Positions 1-9,301 are shown, counted from the first letter of the stretch. The stretch: 64,000 nt of DNA from Desulfovibrionales bacterium (GCA_030156255.1 JASGMV010000005.1:1-64000), one strand, 5' to 3'. Notes: generated by a model from the letters alone, not told the origin. Program-made: numbers and translations.

Positions 1-32
1 GAGGGGGCGCTTTTTATAAAAAGCGCCCCCTC
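1..32. terminator. Perfect 32-bp palindrome, terminator-like hairpin
   Basis: Bases 1-32 equal their own reverse complement: a GC-rich outer stem closing on T5/A5. It could terminate transcription in either direction. It sits at the window edge, so it may extend further left and the gene it serves is not visible. Polypurine/polypyrimidine sequence follows up to the dnaG leader. Confidence 0.6.
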
Positions 33-148
33 CCTTCCCCCGGCCCCCCTCCTTCCCCCGCAAAATTTTTGTAAGGGAAGGAAGGGCGTTGGACGCCGGG
101 GGCTTTCCCTGGGCGGGAATCAGCCTTATTGGTAGTCGTGGCGGAGCG

Positions 149-1867
149 ATGCGCGAGATCGACGAAATCAAGGCCCGGCTGGACATTGTGGAGGTCGTCC
201 GGCGGTATGTGGAGCTGCGGCCCGTTTCTGGCCGTTGGATGGGGCCTTGTCCTTTTCACCAGGAAACCAAGCCGTCTTTTTCCGTCAATCCCGAAGAGGG
301 GTTTTACTACTGTTTCGGCTGCCAGGCCGCGGGCGATGTTATAGATTTCTATATGCGTGTGAACGGCCTTGACTTTCGCGAAGCCCTGGAGCACCTTGCC
401 TCGGAAGTCGGGGTGACGCTGCAGTCCACTCCCGCCTCCGGCGCTACGGACGAAACGCGCCAGCGCAGGCGTCGAGCCTTGGAGATGCACGAGGCCGCTC
501 AGGATTTTTATCGGCATTGCCTTGGCCGCGCTACGGGGGAGCATGCGCGCGCCTATCTGCAAAAGCGCGGTCTTTCTGCGGAGGTTGTCAATGCCTTTGG
601 AGTGGGCGTCAGTCCCGACAGCTGGAATTCTCTAAAAAATCATCTACAGTCCCGGGGGTTTTCAGCCGAAGAAGCCTTGGATGCAGGGTTGTTGGCCAAA
701 AGCGACAAAGCCAGCCGCCTCTACGACCGTTTCCGGAACCGGCTCATGTTTCCCATTCAGGACATGGCCGGCCGCATCATCGCCTTCGGCGCGCGGCTGC
801 TCGAAGGCGAGGGACCCAAATATTTGAACTCCAGCGAATCCGAGATATACAAAAAAGGCGAGCACTTGTACGGATTGAGCCAGGCCCGGGCCTCCATGGC
901 CAAGACCCGCCGAGCATTGCTTACAGAAGGGTATGTGGACGTCATCTCCATGCACCAATTCGGGTACGCCGACAGTTGCGGCGTGCTCGGCACGGCCTTG
1001 ACCTCGAACCAGGTCCGTCGTCTCACGGGCCTCGCCCACACCGTGGATCTCGTCTTTGACGGCGACGAGGCCGGCCGCAAGGCCGCCCTGCGCTCGGCCG
1101 AGATGATTCTGACCCAGGGCGCGGCCTGCCGCGTGGTGGAGCTACCCGAGGGCGAGGACGTGGACAGCGTGCTCCAGAATTCCGGGCGGGAAGGTTTCGA
1201 AGCATGCCTTGCCAACGCGTCGGACGGGCTTACTTTCTGTGTCCAGCGATTGACCAGCCAGGCTTCTCCCAAGGAAATTCTCGATTGGACGGCCGGCTTT
1301 CTCAAGGGCTTGGCCGACGAGTCGTTGCGGGCCTACTACATCCCGCGGCTCGCCGATGGATTTGGTTTGGCCGAGGCCGAACTGCGGCGCTCGGCCTTTC
1401 AGGTGGTGGCGAAAAAAACGTCGCGGGACGTTGCGCCGCAGCCTCGGGAGGCCGTCGGTCCAAGGGATGAGGACGATCGTGCGGAGCGCGCTTTTCTCGC
1501 GTTCGCCATCTGTTATCCTGAAAGTATCGCCACTTTTGAAAAGGAGGGCTTGGACCAGGTGCTGGCCTCCACGTGGAGCCAAAAATTATGGGACGCCATG
1601 CGCCGGGGTAATGAAGCCGAAATTCTGCATGAATTGGACGAGCAGTCCAAACGTTTTTGGGTTCGCTGTCGGTTGGAAAAAACGGGCTGCGAGGACGTAG
1701 GCGCAAGTACAAGCGAGATGTGCGAAATTTTGCGCCGCCGGCTTGCGGAACGCAATAAACAGAAGCATCAGGATGAACTGCGCAGGCTTGAGGCGTCGGG
1801 CGACGCTTCGGCTTGCCGCCGTTTATTGGAATCCTTCACCGAGACCCTGGGGAGGGACGATGAGTAA
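149..1867 (+). CDS. dnaG: DNA primase DnaG
   Basis: Synthesises the RNA primers for DNA replication and works with the DnaB helicase at the fork. The 572-residue product has the N-terminal CHC2 zinc-binding domain (CPFH...CFGC, about residues 34-65). A primase core follows, then a TOPRIM domain with EGYVD near residue 260 and the [10 protein letters not shown] metal-binding motif near 305. The C-terminal helicase-binding part is less conserved. I chose the ATG at 149 because the conserved primase N-terminus ([17 protein letters not shown]) starts there; the reading frame is open upstream to 89 but does not look like primase. The stop overlaps the rpoD start, so the two are co-transcribed, an arrangement related to the classical macromolecular-synthesis operon. 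Length and motifs are normal for the family. Confidence 0.97.
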   Translation: MREIDEIKARLDIVEVVRRYVELRPVSGRWMGPCPFHQETKPSFSVNPEEGFYYCFGCQAAGDVIDFYMRVNGLDFREALEHLASEVGVTLQSTPASGATDETRQRRRRALEMHEAAQDFYRHCLGRATGEHARAYLQKRGLSAEVVNAFGVGVSPDSWNSLKNHLQSRGFSAEEALDAGLLAKSDKASRLYDRFRNRLMFPIQDMAGRIIAFGARLLEGEGPKYLNSSESEIYKKGEHLYGLSQARASMAKTRRALLTEGYVDVISMHQFGYADSCGVLGTALTSNQVRRLTGLAHTVDLVFDGDEAGRKAALRSAEMILTQGAACRVVELPEGEDVDSVLQNSGREGFEACLANASDGLTFCVQRLTSQASPKEILDWTAGFLKGLADESLRAYYIPRLADGFGLAEAELRRSAFQVVAKKTSRDVAPQPREAVGPRDEDDRAERAFLAFAICYPESIATFEKEGLDQVLASTWSQKLWDAMRRGNEAEILHELDEQSKRFWVRCRLEKTGCEDVGASTSEMCEILRRRLAERNKQKHQDELRRLEASGDASACRRLLESFTETLGRDDE

Positions 1868-3629
1868 TATCAAGGAAATTCAGCAGATCAAAACCTTGAT
1901 CGCCAAAGGCAAAAAACAGGGCTACCTGACGTTCGAAGAGTTGGGCAAGTCCTTGCCGTCGGAGATCAGCAACCCGGAGCAGATCGAAGAGGTCATCGGG
2001 ATTTTCGATCAGCTCAACATCGCCATCGTGGACAGCGAAGAGGCCGGCAAGAAGATCGCCATGGCTGCGGACAGCAGCGACGACAGCGGCGAAGGCGAGT
2101 TGTCCTTTGACGAAAGCGAGGAGTCCGCGGACTATTCCTCCCGGTCGACGGACCCGGTGCGCATGTACCTGCGCGAGATGGGCGCCGTGCCTTTGTTGGA
2201 TCGAGAAGGCGAAGTGCACATCGCCAAGAAAATAGAGTCCGGGGAAATGGATGTGTTGTACGCCCTGGTCGAGGTCCCCGTGGCCATCGAGGAACTCGTC
2301 GTGGTGGGCGAAGACCTGCGGCAGGGCAACATCAAGCTCAAGGACGTGGTCAAGACCATCGAAGAGGACGATCCCAGCGAGGACGAGATGAACCAGCGCC
2401 AGCGGGTCATCTTTCTGCTGGATGAAGTCCGGTCCATCTACAAGAAGAAAGGCCGCAAGATTTACGACAAGTTCGACGCCTGCGCCCAGTTGGAGCGCCG
2501 GGTCTACGGCGTGCAGATGGACATTTTGCGCTACAAGGACGAAATCGTCACGCGCTTGCGCGACATCAAGCTGGAGAAGACCCTGATCGACCGCATCATC
2601 GAGACCGTGGGCGACTACGTGCGGCAGATGCACAACTGCCAGCGCGACCTGTCGGCCTACATCCTGTCCGTGGGCAAGAGCCGGGACGAAATCGAGGAGC
2701 TGTTCCGCAAGGTGGACGAGCGTGAGATCAGCCCGGTGCTGGCGGCCGACGAACTGGGCATGACGGTGGACGAACTGTTCTCCTTCAAGGAGATGATCTC
2801 CGGCAAGATGGAGATTCTGGTTCGGCTTCAGGACAAGTGCCGCCACAACGTCATGGACCTGGAGGAGGTCCTGTGGCGCATCAAGCGCGGCAACGTGGCC
2901 GCCATGCGCGCCAAGCAGGAGCTTATCCGCTCCAACTTGCGTCTGGTGGTGTCCATCGCCAAGAAGTACACCAACCGCGGCCTGCAGTTCCTGGACCTCA
3001 TCCAGGAGGGCAACATCGGTTTGATGAAGGCGGTGGACAAATTCGAGTACCAGCGCGGCTACAAGTTTTCGACTTACGCCACGTGGTGGATTCGCCAGGC
3101 CATCACCCGGGCCATTGCGGACCAGGCCCGGACCATCCGTATTCCGGTGCACATGATCGAGACCATCAACAAGCTGATCCGCACTTCCCGCTACCTGGTG
3201 CAGGAGCTGGGCCGCGACCCCACGCCCGAAGAAATCGCCGAGCGCATGGACTATCCGCTGGAGAAGGTCAAGAAGGTGCTCAAGATCGCCAAGGAGCCCA
3301 TCTCCCTGGAAACGCCTATCGGCGACGAAGAGGATTCGAGCCTCGGGGATTTCATCGAGGACAAGAAGGCCGCAGCGCCGGCCGAAGAGGTGGTCAACAC
3401 CAAGCTCAGCGAACAGATCGCCCGCATTCTGTCCGACCTGACGCCGCGCGAAGAGCAGGTGCTTCGCAAGCGTTTCGGCATTGGTGAGAAATCCGACCAT
3501 ACGCTTGAGGAGGTCGGTAAGCTGTTCAACGTTACCCGTGAACGCATACGACAAATCGAGGCTAAGGCGTTGCGCAAATTGCGCCATCCCGTGCGTAGCC
3601 AACTGCTGCGCTCTTACTACGAAAGCTGA
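1860..3629 (+). CDS. rpoD: RNA polymerase primary sigma factor RpoD (sigma-70)
   Basis: Housekeeping sigma factor that recruits RNA polymerase to -35/-10 promoters. The 589-residue product shows region 1.1 (residues about 1-60), an acidic linker, region 1.2 ([11 protein letters not shown]) and a non-conserved region. Region 2 ([35 protein letters not shown]) and region 3 follow. Region 4.2 carries the helix-turn-helix [21 protein letters not shown] chose the ATG at 1860, which overlaps the dnaG stop codon by a few bases, because the region 1.1 signature begins there. The reading frame is open further upstream only inside dnaG. Translational coupling with dnaG is likely. A long hairpin follows the stop codon. 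Confidence 0.98.
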   Translation: MSNIKEIQQIKTLIAKGKKQGYLTFEELGKSLPSEISNPEQIEEVIGIFDQLNIAIVDSEEAGKKIAMAADSSDDSGEGELSFDESEESADYSSRSTDPVRMYLREMGAVPLLDREGEVHIAKKIESGEMDVLYALVEVPVAIEELVVVGEDLRQGNIKLKDVVKTIEEDDPSEDEMNQRQRVIFLLDEVRSIYKKKGRKIYDKFDACAQLERRVYGVQMDILRYKDEIVTRLRDIKLEKTLIDRIIETVGDYVRQMHNCQRDLSAYILSVGKSRDEIEELFRKVDEREISPVLAADELGMTVDELFSFKEMISGKMEILVRLQDKCRHNVMDLEEVLWRIKRGNVAAMRAKQELIRSNLRLVVSIAKKYTNRGLQFLDLIQEGNIGLMKAVDKFEYQRGYKFSTYATWWIRQAITRAIADQARTIRIPVHMIETINKLIRTSRYLVQELGRDPTPEEIAERMDYPLEKVKKVLKIAKEPISLETPIGDEEDSSLGDFIEDKKAAAPAEEVVNTKLSEQIARILSDLTPREEQVLRKRFGIGEKSDHTLEEVGKLFNVTRERIRQIEAKALRKLRHPVRSQLLRSYYES

Positions 3630-3631
3630 TG

Positions 3632-3665
3632 AGAAGGCGGCCGGAGATTTCTCCGGCCGCCTTCT
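3632..3665 (+). terminator. Hairpin after rpoD
   Basis: A 15-bp perfect stem (3632-3646 with 3651-3665) with a 4-nt loop starts two bases after the rpoD stop. No long T-run follows, so it may attenuate transcription or stabilise mRNA rather than fully terminate. The next gene starts only 18 nt downstream. Confidence 0.6.
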
Positions 3666-3682
3666 GCAACGAGGAACCCACT

Positions 3683-4609
3683 ATGCTCACTCTGTTGACT
3701 CCCCCTGCTGCGATAGTGTTGGATGCTCTGCTGGGCGACCCGCCCACTCTGCCTCACCCGGTGCGGCTTATCGGCCTGTGGTTGGAGAAGCTCGAAGCTT
3801 GTCTGCGTAGAATCAAGTTCGCCGGATACCTTGGCGGCGTTCTGGCTGTGATTCTCACGGCCGGGATTGTCGGATTGGCGGTCAAATTGCTGACTTCCAT
3901 CCCGCTGCTGGGGGTGTTGACGACGCTGTATTTCGCCTGGGCCGGTTTGTCTCTGGGGCAGCTCGTTCGCGAAGGCCGCAGGGTGCATCGGCATTTGGCA
4001 TCCCATGAACTGGAGGAGGCCCGCAATCTGGTGGGGCGCCTGGTGAGCCGGGATGTTTCGAATATGGACGCCGTCGGCCTCCGCCGCGCTTTGGCCGAAA
4101 GCATGAGCGAGAATTTGAGCGACGCCTTCGTGGCGCCGTTCTTCTTTTTGTGCATCGCGGGTCCGGCCGGTTTGTGGGTGCAGCGGGCCGTTTCCACCAT
4201 GGACTCCATGTGGGGATATCGGACCGAAAAGTACTCCCAACTGGGGTGGGCCGCGGCCAGGCTTGACGACGTGTTCTGTTTCATTCCGGCTAGGCTTACG
4301 TCGCTGGCCATGCTGGGCGCCGGCGCCCTGTTGGGTCTGGATTGGAGAAACGGCTACGATCACGTCATGGACGACGCCGCCAAAAGCGAGAGCGTCAACG
4401 CCGGGTGGCCCATGGCGACGGCGGCGTGGCTGCTGGGCGCCTCCATGGGCGGCAAGGACGTCTACTTCGGAGAGACCAAGGACAAGCCGGTTATGGGGCC
4501 GGAAGGGGAGTGGACCGACATGCGCTTGACGCGCCTGCTGAAGCTTGTCGTCGTGTCCGCATTGATCTCCGCGGCGGTCTTGTACCTGTACGTCTGGGCT
4601 CTGGCCTAG
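3683..4609 (+). CDS. cbiB: Adenosylcobinamide-phosphate synthase CbiB/CobD
   Basis: Integral membrane enzyme that attaches aminopropanol (or its phosphate) to adenosylcobyric acid in vitamin B12 synthesis. The 308-residue product begins with the family-typical hydrophobic N-terminus containing LDALLGDPPTLPHPVRLIG. Several membrane segments follow, with the conserved ESMSENLSDAFVAP and STMDSMWGYRTEKY stretches mid-protein. Length is normal. The ATG at 3683 is preceded by GAGG at good spacing. It stands alone behind the rpoD hairpin with no other cobalamin gene in the window, so it probably joins a pathway encoded elsewhere. Confidence 0.93.
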   Translation: MLTLLTPPAAIVLDALLGDPPTLPHPVRLIGLWLEKLEACLRRIKFAGYLGGVLAVILTAGIVGLAVKLLTSIPLLGVLTTLYFAWAGLSLGQLVREGRRVHRHLASHELEEARNLVGRLVSRDVSNMDAVGLRRALAESMSENLSDAFVAPFFFLCIAGPAGLWVQRAVSTMDSMWGYRTEKYSQLGWAAARLDDVFCFIPARLTSLAMLGAGALLGLDWRNGYDHVMDDAAKSESVNAGWPMATAAWLLGASMGGKDVYFGETKDKPVMGPEGEWTDMRLTRLLKLVVVSALISAAVLYLYVWALA

Positions 4610-4612
4610 CAG

Positions 4613-4758
4613 GCCGCTGAAAAATGGTGATCTGCTTCGTCAATGAAAAATCCAGACCGCTTATGTATGAGCAATATACTGCGCGCCCTGGATTTTTTCA
4701 CTTCCTCGCATCTCACTATTTTGAACGGTCTGCGTCGGCGAGTTTTTCAACAGTCAGC
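4613..4758. repeat. Imperfect palindromic intergenic element (~146 bp)
   Basis: Arms 4621-4655 and 4688-4722 are similar in inverted orientation; both contain AAAATCCAG at the inner end and an AAAAT-purine-GTGA core at the outer end. Outer pieces (GCTGAAAAA at about 4616 and TTTTTCAACAGTCAGC at about 4743) also mirror each other. There is no ORF of note inside. It resembles the folded, non-autonomous (MITE/REP-like) intergenic repeats I associate with deltaproteobacteria; that family assignment is from memory. Confidence 0.6.
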
Positions 4759-4825
4759 TAGCAGACATGCAAGACGCACTTGTTGCGCTACTGCTTGTTG
4801 TACAGCGAATTGTTTTGCAGGTAGA

Positions 4826-4886
4826 AGTTTTTGAAGAGGGGTCCAGGGGAGAAACTTTTTTCAAAAAGTTTCTCCCCTGGGAAAAC
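4826..4886 (+). repeat. Hairpin intergenic repeat, copy 1
   Basis: Contains an 18-bp perfect stem (4843-4860 with 4863-4880) of the form CCAGGGGAGAAAC...GTTTCTCCCCTGG. A diverged copy lies at 19880-19940 in the opposite orientation. The right flank runs into the leader of the secreted-protein gene at 4907. Similar hairpins are, to my knowledge, frequent between genes in Desulfovibrio. Confidence 0.65.
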
Positions 4887-4906
4887 TCTTTCACAGGAGA
4901 GGCGCC

Positions 4907-5410
4907 GTGGCGATGAACAAATGGTGCGGCGTGCTGGCCGGCCTGTTGCTGGCGGTCCATCTGGGCTCGGTCGACGCTTTGGCGGCCGGGGCCAAGGCGG
5001 ACCTGTCCGCCGAGTTCAAGGCCATGCACGCCTTGTACAAGGACAACGCAGCGTTCGGACGCGAAACCCAATCCCTCGTTCGACAGTGCCGAGACAGGAA
5101 TTGCCAGGAGCCGGCCCGCGATCTGGAGTTGGCCTACCAGACCCTGCGGCTGATCATCGCCCACGTCCAGGACTTGTCCGTGCTGTATCAATTCGCGGAT
5201 TACGATCCGAAGATGCTGGTTCAGATCAATCAGCATCTCCATCGGCGCATGGATGGATTCGTGAACGAGACGTATCGGGTGCAGAACATGCTGGACGCCG
5301 CCGCCAAATCCGACGAGACCCGAATCCGGGAGTTGTCCGACTACTACGCCGACGTGCTCAAGCAGGTGAAGATTCAGCTTGAGGTGCTCAAGGTCAAGTT
5401 CGAGCCCTGA
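4907..5410 (+). CDS. Secreted alpha-helical protein of unknown function
   Basis: I do not recognise a family. The 167-residue product has an N-terminal signal peptide (hydrophobic residues about 7-20, AxA-type cleavage near residue 27), then a charged, mostly helical domain. Two cysteines (QCRDRNCQ) near residue 63 could form a disulfide in the periplasm. AGGAGA at 4895-4900 favours the GTG at 4907 (6-nt spacing), although the ATG at 4913 is also possible. It stands alone and runs convergently into the radical SAM cluster; the 3' ends overlap by 37 bp. No enzyme motif is visible. Confidence 0.75.
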   Translation: MAMNKWCGVLAGLLLAVHLGSVDALAAGAKADLSAEFKAMHALYKDNAAFGRETQSLVRQCRDRNCQEPARDLELAYQTLRLIIAHVQDLSVLYQFADYDPKMLVQINQHLHRRMDGFVNETYRVQNMLDAAAKSDETRIRELSDYYADVLKQVKIQLEVLKVKFEP

Positions 5411-6572
5411 TCCTTTCCCGACTTCGCCGTGCGCCGCTCGGGCGCACACCGTTCAAGGCGTAAAACCTTCGGTCCAATCGCCGTCGCGTGCGCCGATTCT
5501 TCAACCGGCCCCGCAACGCCAAGCGCCGCCGCGGCCGCTCTGTAGTCCGCCTCCCGGGGAATGTGCTTGCCCCGTCTTTTGAGATTGTGGCCTCCGTGGT
5601 AGCAATTTTTGCAGTAGGTCGGTTGATCCGGAGTGTTGATGACCCGCCGGAGGTTGCGCAGTTTTTTGTTGCTCCAGAATTCCCTGAAGCTCATGGTGTT
5701 CAGGTTGCCGAAAGGCGGTGCTCCGCCGCAGCAAATTTTCGCATCGCCGTTGTGCTCCACGCCGAGAAAATGCCCTGGTCCCGCGCAGGAGCTTTGGGGT
5801 TCGCCTTGCGCAGTCTCATCGGTGTCCCGGAACAACCCCGGAACCTTGACCTCCACCCCCACCTTTTCGCCCATCGCAACCGCCTTGGCCATGTAGGCGT
5901 CGCTTTGTTCCTGGCAAAAATACAGCGATTGCTTGGCCAGCTCCTCGTTGTGCGCCATCATGTAGATGACGCGGATGGCCTGCACGCCGAGATCGGCGGC
6001 CATGACGGTGAGGGCGGGCAGTTCCTTGATGTTGGCCTTCATGGCCACAAAATTGATCTCGATGATCGGAGTCGTCGAGCCTCGCTGGACTTTGAGCAGG
6101 GCAAGCTTGGCGATGTTGCTCAGAACCTTTTTTAGGTTCGGATACCGCCGGACGTATTCGTAAGTTTTTTGAGTGGCCCATCCACGCTGATGCGGATGTT
6201 GGTCATGTTCTCCACAATGCGTTCGCGCCATCTGTCATTGAGCAGCACGCCGTTGGTCACGGTCTCCAGTTTGCAGCCGTATTTCGACCCCCAATCGATC
6301 ACTTGGTCAAAGGAGTCCAACAGCAAGGGTTCTCCGCCTACGAAATCCACCAAAGTGACGTATGGCAAAATCGCTTCAAGTTTTTTCAGTGTTTCGGGCG
6401 GCAGTTCTTCGCTCGTATGTCGTTGGACGCAGGTGCGACAGCGGAAATTACACTTCTGCGAGGGAGACAACAGGAGAGTGCAGGGGAAACTGTGCGGCTG
6501 TTGCTCATGATGGGCGGATTCATATTTGATTAAAAAGTCATTCATCGCCTTGAGTTTATACGAGTTGATCAT
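5374..6572 (-). pseudogene. Radical SAM/SPASM protein 1, frameshifted
   Basis: The third gene of a radical SAM operon, read in two frames. The N-terminal part (6572 to about 6165) has the S-adenosylmethionine [4Fe-4S] motif CNFRCRTC, the GGEPLL motif and ISVDG. The C-terminal part (about 6170 to 5374) continues with TYEYVRR and the SPASM cysteines (CCGGAPPFGNL..., CKNC). The frames meet at a run of six A on the minus strand (plus-strand T at 6165-6170). Re-reading one A gives DGPLKKTYEYVRR, which aligns without a gap to the intact neighbours (DAAKPATYEYIRG). So one base is missing, either as a real mutation or as a sequencing error. The C-terminus is longer than in its paralogues and overlaps the convergent gene ending at 5410. 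AGGA precedes the start. Confidence 0.8.
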
Positions 6573-6629
6573 GACGTTGTCCTGTCGTTTCGTGGGGGCG
6601 GGTTCGCTGGATTCCCGTGGCCTTCTCCA

Positions 6630-7727
6630 CTATACGGCGGCGTGTTCTGCATTCTGGGCGGCAAGCAGTTGTTTGGCGCGTTCTTGGAGTTCTTTGTTGG
6701 ATATATGCGTTCCGATGCGGTTGGGGTCTTGCTTCCGCGTATAGCAATCCTTGCAGGCCTTGGGAGGGTGGGCCGTATTGACGAGCTTGCGGGCGGCCAC
6801 GCGCTTGGGATGATTCCACATGTCATGGAAGGTTCCCGTCGTGAGGTTGCCGGTGCTGTCGCCGCCACCGCAGCACATGCTCACGTTCCCGGCCGGCCAC
6901 AGGAACATGTTGCGCCAAGGCTCGAAGCAGTGGTCTTGCCGGCTGCGAAACGCCTTTTGAGGACCGCTGGGCGGCTCCAGAAAAAGCGGTGGAAGATTGA
7001 CGGCGAGTCCCACCTGCTTTGCAATTTCACTGGCGCGGCGCATCCAGGCGTCGCTCAATTCCTGGTGCAAAAACAAGGATTCTTCAAAAGACTCTTCCTG
7101 GTGGACCGCCATGTAGGAGACATAGACAACGTCCACCCCAAGCTTTTTCGCCATCAAAATAAATTTGGGCAACTCGGCGATGTTGCTTTTCATCGCCACG
7201 AATCCGAGTTCGATGTAGGGGGCATGCAGTCCGTAGGCGTTGCGCGTTTCGATGACCCGGGAAATGTTGCGCAGGACTTTCTCCAGATTGCCGCCCCGAA
7301 TGTATTCGTAGGTGGCGGGCTTTGCCGCGTCGAGGCTGATCTTGAGCTTTTGCAGTTGACGCTGGAAGACCAATTGGATGTTGTCGTCGGTCAGAAGCGA
7401 GCCGTTCGTCACCAACTGTAAATGGCATCCCGCTTGCTGGCCCGCCTGGAGCAGGTCGTCCAGTTTGCTGTACAGGAACGGCTCGCCGCCCGTGACGTAC
7501 AGCGTATTGACGAATGGCAGCACGGCCTTGAGCTTGTCGGCGACCTCTGGCGAAAGCTCCTGGCGCACCGGTCGTCTCCATTCAGCGCACATGAGGCAGC
7601 GATAATTGCAAATGGAGGAGACCGCCACGGTGATGACTTCGGGAAAGGACATCACTTCGCCGATGTTGTTGGCGGCGTAAACTTGATTCGCCAACGCGTT
7701 CATTGCTTTCATGTTTTGCTCATACAT
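6630..7727 (-). CDS. Radical SAM/SPASM domain protein 2
   Basis: Intact member of the tandem trio, 365 residues. CNYRCLMC (about residues 32-39) binds the catalytic [4Fe-4S] cluster and SAM. GGEPFL, NGSLL and KISLD mark the barrel. The C-terminal SPASM region (MCCGGGDSTGNL, then CKDC) should hold auxiliary Fe-S. Such proteins usually modify peptides or proteins, sometimes other substrates; the substrate here is unknown. The frame opens further upstream, but the ATG at 7727 has AAGGAG at good spacing and begins MYEQNMKAMN. The KAMN segment is shared by all three paralogues. It lies 57 bp before paralogue 1 and 38 bp after paralogue 3, so one operon is likely. Confidence 0.9.
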   Translation of the reverse strand: MYEQNMKAMNALANQVYAANNIGEVMSFPEVITVAVSSICNYRCLMCAEWRRPVRQELSPEVADKLKAVLPFVNTLYVTGGEPFLYSKLDDLLQAGQQAGCHLQLVTNGSLLTDDNIQLVFQRQLQKLKISLDAAKPATYEYIRGGNLEKVLRNISRVIETRNAYGLHAPYIELGFVAMKSNIAELPKFILMAKKLGVDVVYVSYMAVHQEESFEESLFLHQELSDAWMRRASEIAKQVGLAVNLPPLFLEPPSGPQKAFRSRQDHCFEPWRNMFLWPAGNVSMCCGGGDSTGNLTTGTFHDMWNHPKRVAARKLVNTAHPPKACKDCYTRKQDPNRIGTHISNKELQERAKQLLAAQNAEHAAV

Positions 7728-7765
7728 GCCGATCTTGTCTCCTTGGTGGGGCTTGCCCTGAGAAA

Positions 7766-8830
7766 CTACGCAGCCAGTTCGGCGTTGATTTTTTGCGCGA
7801 TCTCCGGGGACATGTGCATCTTCACGTCGCGGGGATCGCCTTTGCGGATGCGGCATCGTTTGCAGTATCCGGGCTCTTGCGGGGTGTTGACCACTTTTCT
7901 GATCGCCTGGGCTTTTTCATTGTTCCACAGATCCTCGAACTCGTGCTGGAGCAGGTTGCCCAAGTAGGGCGCGCCTCCGCAGCACAGCGAGAGATCTCCG
8001 TTGACGCCGATCAAGGCTTTTGTCCAGGGATCGCGGCAGGCAAGGCTTCTGACGCCGCTTTCTCCGCCAGCCGTTTCGCTTTCGCAAAAAAGGGCGGGGA
8101 GATTCAAACCCACGCCGAGCTGCTTCGCCGTCTCCCGGGCCTTGATCAGCATCTCGTCGCTGTATTTTTGGTCAAAATAGACGCTGTCCTTGGCCATCTC
8201 CTCGGTCTGCATCAAAGGATAAAACACATTGACGGCCCGAATGCCGAGCTCCTTGGCCAAGACAAGCAGCCGGATCAACTCACCGACGTTGGACCGCATG
8301 GCGAGAAAATTGAAGTCCAGGATAGGCGTCTGCTGTCCGCGCTCCAATTTCCCTTTGGTGAGCAGGCCCACCCCGCGCAGCACTTTGAAGAAATCTCCGC
8401 CCCGGATGCGCTTGTAGGTTTCCGGCGTTCCGGCGTCCAGGCTGATCTTGATGCACATGACCTGATTGTCGAGGATGCTGTTGATCATGCGCTCCGTCAG
8501 CAGGGAGCCGTTCGAGATCATGGTGATGTGGCAATTGTTTTCATGGGCGATTTGGTACAGCTTCTCCACGCCTGGGTAGAGGAGCGGTTCTCCGCCGAAT
8601 ACTTGCAACGTCTTTGCGAAGGGCAGAATGGGACGAATTTTCTCCACCGCCTGAAAATCCAATTCGTCCGAAAAATTTTTTTGGTAGCACATCGAACATC
8701 TGTAGTTGCATTTCAGACTGGCGGTGATGGTGACTTCTTCCGGAAAACTCAGAATGGAGGGGGAGTTGCTTGCGCTGTAATGGTTGATGAAGGCTTCATT
8801 CATCGCCTTGATGTTGTTGACGTATTTCAC
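7766..8830 (-). CDS. Radical SAM/SPASM domain protein 3
   Basis: First gene of the radical SAM operon, 354 residues. It has the CNYRCSMC cluster motif (about residues 35-42), FGGEPLLY, SNGSLLT, and KISLDAGTPETY matching the paralogues. The C-terminal SPASM part has LCCGGAPYLGNL and YCKRCRIRKGD. I chose the GTG at 8830 because AAGGAG lies 7 nt upstream and because VKYVNNIKAMNEAF aligns with the N-termini of the other two. The open frame further upstream to 9220 has no such support and a biased composition. Function unknown; probably modification of a protein or peptide. A weak sigma-54-type promoter candidate lies at 8887-8900. Confidence 0.9.
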   Translation of the reverse strand: MKYVNNIKAMNEAFINHYSASNSPSILSFPEEVTITASLKCNYRCSMCYQKNFSDELDFQAVEKIRPILPFAKTLQVFGGEPLLYPGVEKLYQIAHENNCHITMISNGSLLTERMINSILDNQVMCIKISLDAGTPETYKRIRGGDFFKVLRGVGLLTKGKLERGQQTPILDFNFLAMRSNVGELIRLLVLAKELGIRAVNVFYPLMQTEEMAKDSVYFDQKYSDEMLIKARETAKQLGVGLNLPALFCESETAGGESGVRSLACRDPWTKALIGVNGDLSLCCGGAPYLGNLLQHEFEDLWNNEKAQAIRKVVNTPQEPGYCKRCRIRKGDPRDVKMHMSPEIAQKINAELAA

Positions 8831-8886
8831 CTGCTTTCTCCTTGCTGTTCGCTTGGGCAAGGCGTTTCGCCTTCGCGCCCAGAGGT

Positions 8887-8901
8887 GCAATCGCCATACC
8901 A
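8887..8901 (-). promoter_or_regulatory. Possible sigma-54 promoter of the radical SAM operon
   Basis: On the minus strand TTGG-TATGGCGA-TTGCA has GG and GC exactly 10 nt apart and TTGC at -12, about 60 nt before the GTG start. The -24 half is weak (GGTATG instead of GGCACG) and such a match can occur by chance. Confidence 0.25.
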
Positions 8902-9116
8902 AGTTCGGCGCGTGCTTCCTGCGAAGCTCCTGGACACGCTCGCATCGCACGGACTGCGCGAGGTCTGCATGGAACCGAGCGGTCTTCAGCCCGGTCCCCG
9001 CCGGTTGGAGCATCGGAGGTTTGTTATCCGGCAAGCAACATGTCGGTTTTTTGACTGGAACGGCTAGGCTGGCTGGGTGGCGGCGTTTTGGCGGACTGGG
9101 CGCGGGGGACGGCGTG

Positions 9117-9272
9117 ATGCGATGGAATGGATTGCCGGGAAAATATGTCCGGCGCCTCAAGATGCTTGGGGGCCTTTGGTTCGATTTCGACAAGCCCTCG
9201 ATGAGGGCTGCCAAAGACATCTGCGAGAGAATTCGCGCTATTTTGGGAAAGCCGAAATTCTTGGTTTGGTGA
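9117..9272 (+). CDS. Possible 51-residue basic protein
   Basis: A weakly supported small ORF beginning MRWNGLPGKYVRRLK and ending AILGKPKFLVW. It is basic and amphipathic and has a protein-like C-terminal half (RAAKDICERIRAIL). GGGGGA lies about 9 nt before the ATG. A GC-rich hairpin (9277-9301) follows the stop, which could be its terminator. It is convergent to the 79-residue gene at 9333. No family is recognised, and it could be a chance frame. Confidence 0.3.
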   Translation: MRWNGLPGKYVRRLKMLGGLWFDFDKPSMRAAKDICERIRAILGKPKFLVW

Positions 9273-9276
9273 GAGA

Positions 9277-9301
9277 CCGGCCCCCGCTATGGCGGGGCCG
9301 G
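9277..9301. terminator. GC-rich hairpin between convergent ORFs
   Basis: CCGGCCCC(C)GC pairs with GCGGGGCCGG around a TATG loop with one bulged C. No T-run on either side. It could serve the minus-strand 79-residue gene, the possible plus-strand ORF, or both. Confidence 0.4.

Noticed and set aside
1836-3602. 588-codon minus-strand frame opposite rpoD
   Set aside because: A shadow of GC-rich rpoD codons; composition is His/Leu/Val-rich with no recognisable domain or ribosome site.
6160-6175. Programmed -1 frameshift in radical SAM paralogue 1
   Set aside because: The slippery heptamer is not in the correct reading phase and the intact paralogues need no such event; a one-base loss is simpler.
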